Origin: Aphanomyces cochlioides
Lineage: Eukaryota; Oomycota; Saprolegniomycetes; Saprolegniales; Verrucalvaceae
Assembly (NCBI GenBank): GCA_019828595.1
Contig: JAHQRK010000011.1
Coordinates: 1,736,001 to 1,800,000 of the forward strand
Direction: 5' to 3'
DNA: 64,000 nucleotides
Within the stretch, counting starts at the first letter, position 1. Every line of letters starts with the position of its first letter. Positions 32,251 through 42,544 of the stretch are shown piece by piece. The notes beneath the pieces are model-generated. The model was not told where the DNA came from and did not search any database. It saw nothing but the letters and a program-made list of their open reading frames with translations. Made by a program: the position numbers and the translations under genes.

Positions 32251-33183
32251 ATGGAACGATATACGATTGAAAAAGTGCTCTCGAAAGCTCTGTTTGGCGA
32301 CGTTGTCCTGTGCGTAGACACGATCACAGGCGACCGCGTCGCCATCAAGCGAATGAACATTGAATCGGCAGCAGCTCAGGTTGTTGTCGATGGCCTACCG
32401 CGCCGAGTGAGCGAAGACATTTCGTTTGAAAAGCATGTCAATCGCGCTCTACAGGCAGGTGGCGGCCACGCGAATGTCCTCGCCATGCGCGACGACTTTG
32501 TCCAAGATGGCGTCGAACATTTCGTCTTTGACTATTGCCCATGCGGCGAATTGTTTGACGCAGCCGACCAGCAATCAAGTCAACGCATGGATGCCGAGAC
32601 CGCCCAACGATATTTCCAACAGATCGTCCGTGGCGTCGCGTATATTCACTCCCAAGGCTTTGCGCACCGCGACTTGAGCCTTGAAAATGTCCTCCTGGAC
32701 GAAAATGACACATGCCGCGTCTGCGACTTTGGCCTCGCCGCTGCGATGGACACCAAGCACACCCAAGTCGTCGGCAAGGCGTTCTACATGGCCCCTGAGG
32801 TCGTCAGTGGCATGCCGTACGATGCCGCCGCCGCTGATGTCTGGTCGCTTGGCATTATGCTATTTATTCTCATCACTGGCGCGCCACTCGTTGAATACGC
32901 CGACTCGCGCGACTCTCGCTTTCGATTCCTCGACACCGATGGCCTCCGCGAGCTTATCCGATCTTGGGAAATGGAAGACATGTTTGAACCGCAATGCTTG
33001 TCGCTCGTGGAACAATTGCTCACGATCGATCCTGTCTTTCGCCCCACGATTGAAGAAGTTGTCCAGCACCCTTATGTGTCTGGCGAAAGCGTCTTCCAGC
33101 AACCAGAAGCATCCCCAGAAGATCTCAAGGCAGCCAAAGCAGCTTTGCACATCGCTGACTTGGCTTCTTTTGAGTTGATGTAG
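32251..33183 (+). CDS. Protein kinase K7, intronless
   Basis: A 310-residue kinase from ATG 32251 (MERYTIEKVLSKALFGDVVL). It is the one member with Phe instead of Tyr before the remaining loop glycine (ALFGDV). VAIKRMN, HRDLSLENVLLDE, CDFGLAAA and VGKAFYMAPEV are intact. The hinge is VFDYCPCGELFD. Its tail is acidic/hydrophobic (DLKAAKAALHIADLASFELM), again different from the basic tails of K9-K11. Confidence 0.92.
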   Translation: MERYTIEKVLSKALFGDVVLCVDTITGDRVAIKRMNIESAAAQVVVDGLPRRVSEDISFEKHVNRALQAGGGHANVLAMRDDFVQDGVEHFVFDYCPCGELFDAADQQSSQRMDAETAQRYFQQIVRGVAYIHSQGFAHRDLSLENVLLDENDTCRVCDFGLAAAMDTKHTQVVGKAFYMAPEVVSGMPYDAAAADVWSLGIMLFILITGAPLVEYADSRDSRFRFLDTDGLRELIRSWEMEDMFEPQCLSLVEQLLTIDPVFRPTIEEVVQHPYVSGESVFQQPEASPEDLKAAKAALHIADLASFELM

Positions 33184-33879
33184 AGAAGAAGAACCCCCCA
33201 AGCCTCCAAACTATTCCCCCAACCTATAGAGACTAGTATTTAGAGTATTTAAGCAATCAATTGTATAGACGTGAATGACGAGAGATCTGTCTTTGTGTCA
33301 ATAGATGCGCATCATTTCCTGCGATTCAAATCACTCGCTTGGTGAAATCTCGGACGCCATGCGGGTCTGGCCGACGAAATCAGTCAGGTGCGAGACTGTT
33401 ACAGCCTTGTGAGACCCGAATGCACTCACGATCATGCGCAAGAGAATTGCGCGAAGTTGCGTGGAACGAACGACCGTGCGGCAGGTCGATCCTTCACGAA
33501 AGATCGTCACAAATGTCTACAGCGGTGCCGTGATATTCGCCTCGACGTGCAAGTACACGAACATGACGTGCTGGTTGATTGAATTCTGTATTACCCAGCA
33601 CAGAAAAGAGTTTTATTAACTTTCATATAAAACCAACATTCATAACATTGCACTTGGACTTTGCCCTTTTGCCCAGATACAAGTATACTAATTGCAAGGT
33701 TAAACCAACATTCTAATGTCTCCAAACCTTGCCACTACTGTAAATTCGTCTCGACATCCCACGTGGCACCTACCATGAGACCCCAGCACACGCCAGCATT
33801 ATGATCCGCAGCTGGTACAAATGTAATGCCTCTGTCGAATATGAATCGCATTAAACAATTTACCAGGAAGTACTTACTC
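33184..33879. other. Intergenic region between K7 and K8
   Basis: Nothing supportable beyond presumed promoter and terminator sequence. The frames present are under 65 codons and overlap. Confidence 0.5.
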
Positions 33880-34815
33880 ATGCAACGCTACACCATCGAA
33901 CGCGTCCTCGCCGATGCCCTCTACGGCAATGTCCTCCACTGTGTCGATAAAAACTCGGGCCGCGACGTCGCGATCAAGCGCATGGATCAATCGTCGACGG
34001 CGCCACTCGCGCTTATCGACCGTGTCGCTGCTGATGACGTGGTGTTTGAAAAGCTCGTCCATGAACAACTCAAGGCGCAAGGCGGCCACGACCACCTCCT
34101 CACGGCCGACGAATCGTTTGTCGAAGACGGATGGGACCATTTGGTCTTTGAGCTCTGCCCGAACGGTGAACTCTACGACGCGGTTGTGAACTCCCCCACA
34201 GGATATTTGGATCTCGACTCGGCACGACGATACATGCGCCAGATCGCAAGCGGCGTTGCCTTCATGCACAAACTCGGCTTTGCCCATCGCGACTTGTCGC
34301 TCGAAAACGTTCTCCTCGATGCAGACGACAACTGCCGTATCTGTGACTTTGGTCTCGCGGCGCACGTCGACACGCGACGAACTGAAATCGTCGGCAAGCC
34401 GTTCTATATGGCCCCTGAAGTTTGGGCAGGCCTCTCGTACGACGCAACGCTGGCTGACGTCTGGTCGCTCGGCATTATGCTCTTCATGATGCTTTCAGGG
34501 GCGCCGATGTTTGACACCGCGAGCGAGGCCGACAACCGCTTTGCCTTCTTGAAAGCGAATGGCCTTGACGAATTGGTCCAAGCTTGGGAAATCGCAGAGT
34601 GCTTTGACGCGCAGTCACTGTCGCTCCTTGGTCAGATGCTCGAGATTGATCCCGCCAAGCGCATTCCTCTCGCGAAAGTCCTCGAGCATCCTTTTCTCCA
34701 AGACGTCGATGCCAAACTCGACGAGATGGAGCCCACCAGTGTCGATGACGACGTCGTCGTCCAAACCAAAGGCAAAAGCCATTCGTGTCGTCAACCTTCC
34801 CTCGTCGTCTTGTAA
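33880..34815 (+). CDS. Protein kinase K8, intronless
   Basis: A 311-residue kinase. I choose ATG 33880 (MQRYTIERVLADALYGNV) by comparison with paralogues; an in-frame ATG at 33826 would add 18 residues. VAIKRMD, HRDLSLENVLLD, CDFGLAAH and VGKPFYMAPEV are present. The helix-C region is the most divergent (ADDVVFEKLVHEQL in place of EDIxxEKxVNxxL), as is the hinge (VFELCPNGELYD). The tail is Lys/Ser-rich (VQTKGKSHSCRQPSLVVL). Confidence 0.92.
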   Translation: MQRYTIERVLADALYGNVLHCVDKNSGRDVAIKRMDQSSTAPLALIDRVAADDVVFEKLVHEQLKAQGGHDHLLTADESFVEDGWDHLVFELCPNGELYDAVVNSPTGYLDLDSARRYMRQIASGVAFMHKLGFAHRDLSLENVLLDADDNCRICDFGLAAHVDTRRTEIVGKPFYMAPEVWAGLSYDATLADVWSLGIMLFMMLSGAPMFDTASEADNRFAFLKANGLDELVQAWEIAECFDAQSLSLLGQMLEIDPAKRIPLAKVLEHPFLQDVDAKLDEMEPTSVDDDVVVQTKGKSHSCRQPSLVVL

Positions 34816-35073
34816 AGTAGAAAGTGATCCAACATGTTATTTATTCAATCCCATCGTGCTCCTGTCCTTGCTTCTGATCTTTGTTTACTTGTTGCTTCCA
34901 CCAGTGCTGATAGAAAGGTCGCGAAGAGACTTGTCAGCTAGCGACGTCGCCTGGAGGACATCGACAGTGGGCGTCGTGTGTCAACTTGTGAACTTTTTTC
35001 TCGCCAGGTTGCTCCAGTGGGACGATGGCTCGTCAACTTTCATGTCCTCGAGCGTAGAGAGACTACGAGCAGC

Positions 35074-35678
35074 TCATGGAAACCATGTCGTGGTGCTTTC
35101 CGCGTCCCACGACCTCACATTTGTTGACTTGTTGTCATTGAAAACATGCCGCATGGCTACAATCGACCGACTCGAAAGATGCCGAGTCGATGTTATACTA
35201 CGTCGTAGGACTGACGTCTCTCTCTTTGCTTTGAGGCATGCGCATGCGTCGCGTCCACGTTGTAGTGGATTCAACTCGTCATCAAACGTCGTGTGGCCAG
35301 AGAGGGCGTCCAACCTTTCAAGAGGATGTTTGATTGTCGTCATTGCGACCTGCATGCGATGTTCCAGGCGACGATGTCGAGCGGCTTCAATTTCAGAATT
35401 CCACTGCTCTCTTCGAGTGTCCTGAATCGTGACCGAATCCAACGAGACCAACACACAGTCGAGTCCCTCATGGGACGACCTTCTCTCGACCACACAAATC
35501 TCCCATGAGAGACGTACGCCACCGTAACGACAGGAGCAACCAGCGACGACGTCACACGCGCCAAGCGAGCACGCAGAAACGATGGGACACAGCGTTCGAG
35601 AGTCGCTTTGAGTCTTGAGGTTGCGCTCTGCTTTCTTGAGCGAGTCGGGTCTTCCGCTGTGTGGTCTTGGTTCGACAT
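35074..35678 (-). CDS. Hypothetical protein, two exons, between K8 and K9
   Basis: Starting at ATG 35678 (MSNQDHTAEDPTRSRKQSA), a 38-nt intron (35517-35480, GTACGT...AGAAG) joins the first exon in frame to SSHEGLDCVLVSLDSVTIQ, giving 188 residues. The middle contains a hydrophilic helix (REQWNSEIEAARHRRLEHRM). No domain is recognised. Support comes only from reading-frame continuity and the good donor sequence. It is convergent with K8. Confidence 0.38.
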
Positions 35679-35968
35679 TCCAACCAGTTTTCAATCAATT
35701 TATTGCTTTTATCACTTATTTAAAACGTCTCACCATTTTTAAACCTCACCACTGGAAAATTGAATGTAGGGTCAAAATTGCCAGTGATGGTGAGTAAATT
35801 GCATTATATACATGAAATCGAGTGCATTGAATCTACCGGTTGAATGCCAGTTTGTCAATGCAAACCTGCACAAATGTGGCGGCCCGTCATTGACAATCCT
35901 CGCGACAATCCACCAAGTCTGGGTTGCTCGCGACACAAAGACGCATTTTCCGTTTTACCTTGACGCAC

Positions 35969-36883
35969 ATGCAGCGCTACACGCCTGAGAAACCACTCGC
36001 GACGGCCTTGTATGGCCAAGTTCTCCTCTGCAGAGATACCGTGACGGGCGACCTCGTCGCGATCAAACGCATGGACATGGCCGCCGCCGCTTCGAAAACC
36101 ATCGTCGGATCGAACCGCCATGTATCTGAAGACATTGCAATGGAGAAGCACGTTCACCGCGCATTGAGTGCCAAAGGAGGTCATGCCAATGTCCTCCGCT
36201 TACGCGACGACTTTCAAGAAGCTGGCTACGAACACTTTGTCTTGGACTACTGCCCTGGTGGCGAGCTCTTCGATGAACTTGATGCTTGCGGTCGATTTGA
36301 TGTCCCCACCACCTTGGGCTACTTTCGACAGATCTTCGCTGGTGTTCGCTTCATGCATGCTCGAGGCTACGCCCACCGCGACGTCTCACTTGAAAATGTC
36401 CTCCTCGACGCCAAGCGCCAATGCTTTGTGTGTGATTTTGGCCTTGCCGCTGAAGCCGACACGCTCCAATCTGCCTCCGTGGGCAAATCGTTCTACATGG
36501 CCCCTGAAGTCGTGTCTGGCACATTGTACGATCCCAAGCGAGCCGATGTCTGGTCGCTCGGTATTGTCCTCTTTATGATGGTCACTGGCGCGCCGTTGTT
36601 TGGCGTGGCAAATGACATTGACAGCCGCTTCCACTTTATGGAAGTCAAGGGTTTGCGCGCTCTGGTCAAGGCATGGAACCATGAGATTGACGCCCAAGTG
36701 ATGACCCTTTTGGAACGCATGCTCGTGGTCAATCCCAAAGAGCGTATGACGATGAACGACGTGGCCAACCATCCTTGTGTCGGGGGCGAACCGACCAAGA
36801 AAGACAAGAAGAGCTTTGGCCACACGATGAAAATGTTGTTTCGATTCAAGTCTAGTAAAATCGTGGATGCCCCCGCCTACTAG
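35969..36883 (+). CDS. Protein kinase K9, intronless
   Basis: A 304-residue kinase from ATG 35969 (MQRYTPEKPLATALYGQVLL). The catalytic loop is HRDVSLENVLLD, the only member with Val after HRD. VAIKRMD, CDFGLAAE and VGKSFYMAPEV are present. It ends in a basic-aromatic tail (HTMKMLFRFKSSKIVDAPAY) that looks like an amphipathic, possibly membrane- or partner-binding segment. Confidence 0.92.
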   Translation: MQRYTPEKPLATALYGQVLLCRDTVTGDLVAIKRMDMAAAASKTIVGSNRHVSEDIAMEKHVHRALSAKGGHANVLRLRDDFQEAGYEHFVLDYCPGGELFDELDACGRFDVPTTLGYFRQIFAGVRFMHARGYAHRDVSLENVLLDAKRQCFVCDFGLAAEADTLQSASVGKSFYMAPEVVSGTLYDPKRADVWSLGIVLFMMVTGAPLFGVANDIDSRFHFMEVKGLRALVKAWNHEIDAQVMTLLERMLVVNPKERMTMNDVANHPCVGGEPTKKDKKSFGHTMKMLFRFKSSKIVDAPAY

Positions 36884-37700
36884 GCATGCGATTTAATCTG
36901 CTAAATTATTTTGATCTTGCTTCTTCCACGTGTACTTGTTCGTCTACGCCTATCAATCGTGCACGCAAACAGACAGCCTTCGGAAGAAAAACAACTGGGG
37001 GGCAACCCAGTGGTACAAAAACATGTCCAAGAGCCTGCAAGCTCTCCCCCCTTGTCGCCTCGAAATCGCTGGTCGTTCGAACAACCCGCGACATCCAACA
37101 TATTACGATGGTCAAACCTGCCGAGCCAAACAGCGTGGCTGACAAATCGCTCTCTTCAATCTCACGACCGACCAACCAGCCAGCCGGCTCTTGATGGACT
37201 CTTGTTTCTCGAGCGTGTCGTCAGCGAGCTCTGTCGCTCTCAGGCGGCCGTAGCTCGTTTAGTATAGCTGAATCAAGGCTGAACCATCGTGGAATTCGCG
37301 TACAGGGTTGAAAAATCTTTTGAAAAAAGAACTAAAGCAGTACTAGTACTAATCTCCTGCAGGAAGAACACGACGTCGATGGGTACGAAGAGCCACGTCG
37401 GCCAGTCGAGAAATTCACCAGAAGAGTACACGGCGTTTGCAAAATACAAAAAAAGTTCAGGAAATTTTCAAAATTCACAATAAAACCCCGAATTTTATTC
37501 GAAATTCGGCGATAATTAGCGAATGTTCGGTGGAATTCCAAATTTCACTACCAGCCAGTCCAATTGTATCAAGTTTACAAAGGCAATATAATATTATAGA
37601 GGTATGTCCACATCATGCGATCGCTCAAATGTTTTTGGAAATGTTGTGGCCACCCACCAAGAGGAGACCCGTCCCAGCCACTTTTCCATTTGACGTCAAC
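36884..37700. other. Intergenic region between K9 and K10
   Basis: No recognisable gene. An open frame runs into K10 from upstream, but its first 88 codons lack an ATG at the start and resemble nothing in the family. The AT-rich stretch 37430-37600 is a plausible promoter region. Confidence 0.5.
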
Positions 37701-38621
37701 ATGATGGATCGATACAAGATCGAGAGCGTCCTCGCCGACGCATTGTACGGCCAAGTGCTGGTTTGCACTGACAAAATGACCCACGAACAAGTCGCTATCA
37801 AGCGCATGAACCAAGCCTGTGCTGCCTCCAAAGTATCTCGAGGTGGACGACGCGTTGCAGAAGATATTTCGTTTGAGAAACAAGTCAACCGCGCGTTGAG
37901 TGCCAACGGCGGCCATGCCAATATTGTCTCAATGCGCGAAGACTTTGTCGAAGACGGACACGAACATTTTGTCTTGGATCTTTGTGTCAACGGCGATCTG
38001 TACAAAATCGTTGACCGATCCATGAAGCTAGATGAAACGATAGCCAGCAGATACTTTAGCCAGATTACCCAAGGCGTTGCCTTCATGCACCACCGTGGCT
38101 TTGCCCACCGCGATCTGTCGCTTGAGAATATCCTGCTCGATGCGGACGATATTTGCCACGTATGTGATTTTGGCCTCGCCGCACCGATCTCGATTCGCCA
38201 AACCGCAGCCGTCGGCAAAGCTTTCTACATGGCGCCAGAAGTTGCCCAAGGCAAGGTATACGATCCTGCCAAGGCTGATGTGTGGTCGCTCGGGATCATT
38301 CTATTTATTATGCTCACGGGCGTCCCTCTCTTTGAAATGGCCAAGCCAAGCGACCAGCGATTTGAGTTCTTGGAGACGCATGGGCTGAGCAAGCTCGTCG
38401 CGTCGTGGGGCATCACACTCAACCCACAAGCCATGAAATTGTTGAAAGGCATGCTTACCATTGACCCTGCCAAGCGCATGAGTCTCAATCATGTGTTGGA
38501 GCATGACTTTGTGGGTGGCCAAGTCACGAAAGCCACCAAGACGACCCGAAGTTGGCGGAAGACGCTTTCAAAGTTTTTGGGTTGCCGTCGCTCGTTTCGA
38601 AAGGTTGTCGCACTCGCGTAG
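37701..38621 (+). CDS. Protein kinase K10, intronless
   Basis: A 306-residue kinase. The start is ATG 37701 or the next codon 37704 (MMDRYKIESVLADALYGQVL). VAIKRMN, HRDLSLENILLD, CDFGLAAP and VGKAFYMAPEV are intact. The hinge is VLDLCVNGDLYK, without the usual YC and GG pairs. The tail is the most basic of the family (WRKTLSKFLGCRRSFRKVV). Confidence 0.92.
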   Translation: MMDRYKIESVLADALYGQVLVCTDKMTHEQVAIKRMNQACAASKVSRGGRRVAEDISFEKQVNRALSANGGHANIVSMREDFVEDGHEHFVLDLCVNGDLYKIVDRSMKLDETIASRYFSQITQGVAFMHHRGFAHRDLSLENILLDADDICHVCDFGLAAPISIRQTAAVGKAFYMAPEVAQGKVYDPAKADVWSLGIILFIMLTGVPLFEMAKPSDQRFEFLETHGLSKLVASWGITLNPQAMKLLKGMLTIDPAKRMSLNHVLEHDFVGGQVTKATKTTRSWRKTLSKFLGCRRSFRKVVALA

Positions 38622-39705
38622 ATGTTGTCATATATTTAAGTAACTTATTCACGAGATGGACTGGAAAATGAAGTGCAAGTGAGCTTACCTTATCATTCCT
38701 TTGTGAAACCACTCTTTACAAATCAAGCATATCGCGCCAGGACGCTTTAACTTGGCCAAACTTTAGCTATATCGCCTTGCATCATACTAGCTATTGTCGT
38801 GGCTAATTTGGAGGAAATTGGACGCGATGGACACCTGTTGGTCAATTGCTACAATGGCTGGGGGGCACCCATATCCTCCCAAACGTGTCGTTCACTCAGG
38901 CTATGATCCCATTGACGTTCAGGAACTCCTTGCCAAGATTCATGACGACAGGGCGCAAAAAGTGACGACATAGCTCAAAGGAACCGAACGTTCACTAACC
39001 GCAAATTTCTCCTCGTGTCTCTGTCGACAGCTTGGAAAGATTCCGAAATTCGTTTGCCGAATGAAATAGATCGGTGGAAGAACTCGGCAATGAAAGAACA
39101 CTTGCGAGACTGGTGGAGGCACACGAAATCTCCGGACAAAGCGACAACCGTCCAAGCACGTCGTCGAGCTGAACCTGCTGATCATAACGATGTGGCCAAC
39201 GTCTGGCACGCGAACGTTAGGACACCGTTACCCTTTCTACCAAACGTATGCTTTCCCCGAAAACGACGATGAAATCACGAGGACACGGAGGCTACTTGCA
39301 GCTCGCTAAGAAGAGCATTATTATGCAAAGACGAGCCGCACCTCCTCACTTTCTTTTCCATCTCATGCGCAGGGGAGCCAAACTTTTTCATGGCCAGCCT
39401 GTGGCGGTTTCAAAAGACAGAGATCGTCTGGGGTCACTTTGCAGTACATGAAATAATAATATCTAAGCAATTTTATATAGTAAAAATTAAAATTATAATA
39501 AATTAAATAATAAAATATAGTCAATTTAACTTCGATCTTGTTATTAATTTAAAGAGGTCTGTCGTTGGACTTTTCAGTACCTGATTCGCGTATCGGAGCG
39601 CGCTGGTATTCGTTAGAATGAGATCTATTAATTGTGAGAGGTTATCCGACCAACAATGACAATCAACACAGTGACGTTTCTTGCCTGTCGAGATTATCTT
39701 TGGTC
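38622..39705. other. Intergenic region between K10 and K11
   Basis: No supportable gene. 39450-39560 is strongly AT-rich, about 150 bp upstream of K11. Confidence 0.5.
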
Positions 39706-40665
39706 ATGCACCGCTATACGATTGACCGCGTGGTTGCCAAGGCGCTTTACGGCGATGTCTTGCTCGCGACAGACAAAGCGACCGGCCAAAAGGTGGCCAT
39801 CAAGCGCATGGACATTCTCGCGGCCACGTCGAGGTATGTGCCCGGCTGCACTCGACGCATCGAAGAAGACATCAAGTTTGAAAAGCACGTCCATCGAACA
39901 CTCAATGCACACGGCGGTCATGCCCACATTGTACGCCTGCGCGTCGATTTCATCGAGCATGGCAAGGACCATTTCGTCTTTGACTACTGTGGCGGCGGCG
40001 AGCTCTTTGATAAGCTCAGCGCGACAGCCGACCAAGCGCTGTCACCAGCAGTGGCACATCGCTACTGCCGCCAAATCTTCGAGGCCGTCAAGTTTATGCA
40101 TGGTTGTGGCTTCGCCCACCGCGATCTGTCGCTCGAGAACGTCTTGCTCGATCAGGGAAAAGTACACTGTTATTTGTGTGATTTTGGACTTGCAGCGCCA
40201 GCTTCGTCGACGCGTTGCGAGGTGGTCGGGAAGCCGTTCTACATGGCTCCTGAAGTCGTCGCAGGCAAGCCATACTCGCCGCTCAAAGCAGACATTTGGT
40301 CTTTGGGAATCATGCTCTTCATGATGCTATCAGGCGCGCCGCTCTTTGAAGTCGCCAGTGACATGGATAGTCGATACCGCTACTTGGCCGCGAATGGTCT
40401 GCACAAGCTCGTCGAGTCGTGGGAAATCTGCCATCGATTCAACGACCATTCACTTACACTGCTGGCACAAATGCTCTCGATTGATCCCAAGGCACGACCG
40501 ACGATCGACAGCGTGCTGAACCATCCGTTCATGACTGGCAGTGTCGACAAGACCAAAGTCGACAAGATTGAGAGCTTAAGCCAAGCGTTTGTGAACCTCT
40601 TCACGCGGCGGAAAGCCACGACGACGGCCACGCAAACGATTGATGTCAGTGTCGCCTCGATTTGA
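39706..40665 (+). CDS. Protein kinase K11, intronless, last of the array
   Basis: A 319-residue kinase from ATG 39706 (MHRYTIDRVVAKALYGDVLL). VAIKRMD, HRDLSLENVLLDQ, CDFGLAAP and VGKPFYMAPEV are present. One extra residue sits between the catalytic loop and DFG (LLDQGKVHCYLCDFG). The tail SLSQAFVNLFTRRKATTTA repeats the hydrophobic-then-basic pattern of K4 and K9. The next gene starts only about 90 bp downstream. Confidence 0.92.
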   Translation: MHRYTIDRVVAKALYGDVLLATDKATGQKVAIKRMDILAATSRYVPGCTRRIEEDIKFEKHVHRTLNAHGGHAHIVRLRVDFIEHGKDHFVFDYCGGGELFDKLSATADQALSPAVAHRYCRQIFEAVKFMHGCGFAHRDLSLENVLLDQGKVHCYLCDFGLAAPASSTRCEVVGKPFYMAPEVVAGKPYSPLKADIWSLGIMLFMMLSGAPLFEVASDMDSRYRYLAANGLHKLVESWEICHRFNDHSLTLLAQMLSIDPKARPTIDSVLNHPFMTGSVDKTKVDKIESLSQAFVNLFTRRKATTTATQTIDVSVASI

Positions 40666-40755
40666 TAACTTAACTAGTTGATGTCCTGCGTCCACGTCAT
40701 GCCATCAAGACTTTGTCACTTGGTTGTTATTTTTAGCTCTCCATTTGCCACGGCG

Positions 40756-42515
40756 ATGAATAAAGTCGAGCCACTCAAGGACGACCAAGTGCAGGAATGC
40801 GAGCTGGTTGAGCCTGTTGAGTCAGAGACAGCTGAGACAACAGAGCTTGCTGAAGAGCCTGAGGAGAGTGCAGAGACCGCGGAGGTAGCAGCGGCCCCTG
40901 ATGAAGCCACGCCGCCTTCCAACCTTCATCCATGGGGCCGCTCTGCCTCGTTTCTTACCGAGACACTGCTCGCGCCGCAGACGCCACCGACGACAGACCA
41001 CCGTGGTTTTGCCAACGTGCTCAAGAAATTTGCGATCCACGACGTGAATGCGCCAGTGAATCCAGAACCAAAGTCCAAGTACCGCGCGTTGATTCAAAAG
41101 GCAGCGCAGCGGACGATCATGGTCGTCCGGGCCAAGCATTCCGCTCAGACTGTCCAAAAGATTACAATTCGCTTCTCGACGCACGAGCCGACCGAGTTGC
41201 CGCGGACTGTCAAGCTCCCGTTGCTCAAAGAGAAGATTGTCTGCCACAACCACTACGACGAACGGCGCAAGAACGTCCAGCTCTTTCGGCACATCTTTGA
41301 GTCCGCGCCAGAGCTCGAAGCGATCATCAAAGACATGTTTTGGTTCATCGTGTCGACGGAATTCCAGGTAGAGCGCTGTCTTGCATCTTCCCCGTAGAGA
41401 AGGAATCAACTCCTGCCTAGACTGGCAAACACACCAAGCTTGAGCAGGATTTCTACGACCGCATCGCCGACAACTTCACAGCGCTCTTTGTTCGCTTGCA
41501 AATGCATCCCTCGACGCGAGATTCAGGTCCGAGGGCGCTCTGGGGGCTCTTGTGACTATCTTTCCCCTCAGGCGTCTTGGAGAAGCTTCCCGATGCGATG
41601 TCCCAACTGCTCTTCCTTGCCTTGCACGATGCATTCCCCATCTCACGGTACCTCTTTGACGACAACATGAAGCGCAAACTCATCAAGATCTGCCACTCTT
41701 GGTGCGCCGCCCTCTCCATGGTGGCTAGCTCATGCGTAGCTTGTAGGTTTGGAGGGTTTGTACCAGCTCGGATCACTTGGAGTCACTGGTTGCCGGAGCT
41801 TTCATTGCAGTCGCAGCGTAAATCCGCCGCATTGACTGACTTTCCAGCACTGCGGAATCGCGTCCGACGCACAGAACGCCTCGACAAGATCAAAGCCATT
41901 GAGATCCAAAACCATCAGAAGAATCTCAAACTCCAACTCGATGAGGACACCAAGCCACAATCGACTGCGCCGCGAGCTCTTCCTGTCGTCTCCCAGCGCA
42001 TCCAGTGCCTCGAACGAGCGACGTATAGCATTCGCAACTCGCCGCTCATTGCGACGTTCTTGGAACGGCACAATCTTGCCCACAATGCCAAGAGTTTGAA
42101 TGTCGACTTGCGCCTGACCAACGACAACCACCACCACCTCGACAAGCAGCAAGCTCTGCATCAAAAGGAAGCACCCATGCAGCGGAAAAGACCGACGCTC
42201 GATGCGGCGTCCTACAGCGCGCTCGTCGACAAGTTTGAAGCATACGGCCGACAACTCAAACATGAATTCGCCCAGGAGAAAGCGAAAATGCAAGAAGAGA
42301 ACGTCGCGAGTCGAGCGTTGTTTGCCACGGCGCAGAAAAAACTTGACCAGCAGTACAAACACATCACAACGCGAAACCAAGGCGTCCATGAACTCAGCAA
42401 CATGCTCGTCTCCAAGGCATTGTCCGAGCAAGACCAGCAGAGAAAACCTCCCCATCGGCGTCGTCTTGCTGGCGGCGCGCCTCGACGGACAAATCCTTCA
42501 CCAGGTGACTTGTAA
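40756..42515 (+). CDS. FAM227-like (FWWh domain) protein
   Basis: Four exons (40756-41367, 41421-41526, 41572-41701, 41747-42515; introns 53, 45 and 45 nt) give 538 residues in one frame. The N-terminus is an acidic Glu/Thr/Ala-rich tail. The centre (IKDMFWFIVSTEFQTGKHTK, later LPDAMSQLLFLALHDAFPIS and KICHSWFGGFVPARITW) matches the FWWh domain of FAM227 proteins, whose genes are typical of ciliated organisms. The C-terminus is long, charged and helical, probably coiled coil. A further 30-nt intron near 41824-41853 (GTAAAT...CCAG) would also keep frame. The first two ATGs upstream (40681, 40699) are possible starts, but 40756 gives the natural acidic N-terminus. Function unknown. Confidence 0.65.
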
Positions 42516-42544
42516 AGTGTACAAGAGCATATTTATCAACAGAG

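Noticed and set aside
35293..35694. Long single-frame version (206 codons) of the minus-strand gene between K8 and K9
   Set aside because: The spliced model starting at 35678 has a better donor and start codon; the long frame has no ATG in the comparable context. Both remain uncertain.
37437..37700. 88-codon N-terminal extension of K10
   Set aside because: No ATG at its start, low-complexity composition, and absent from all other kinases.
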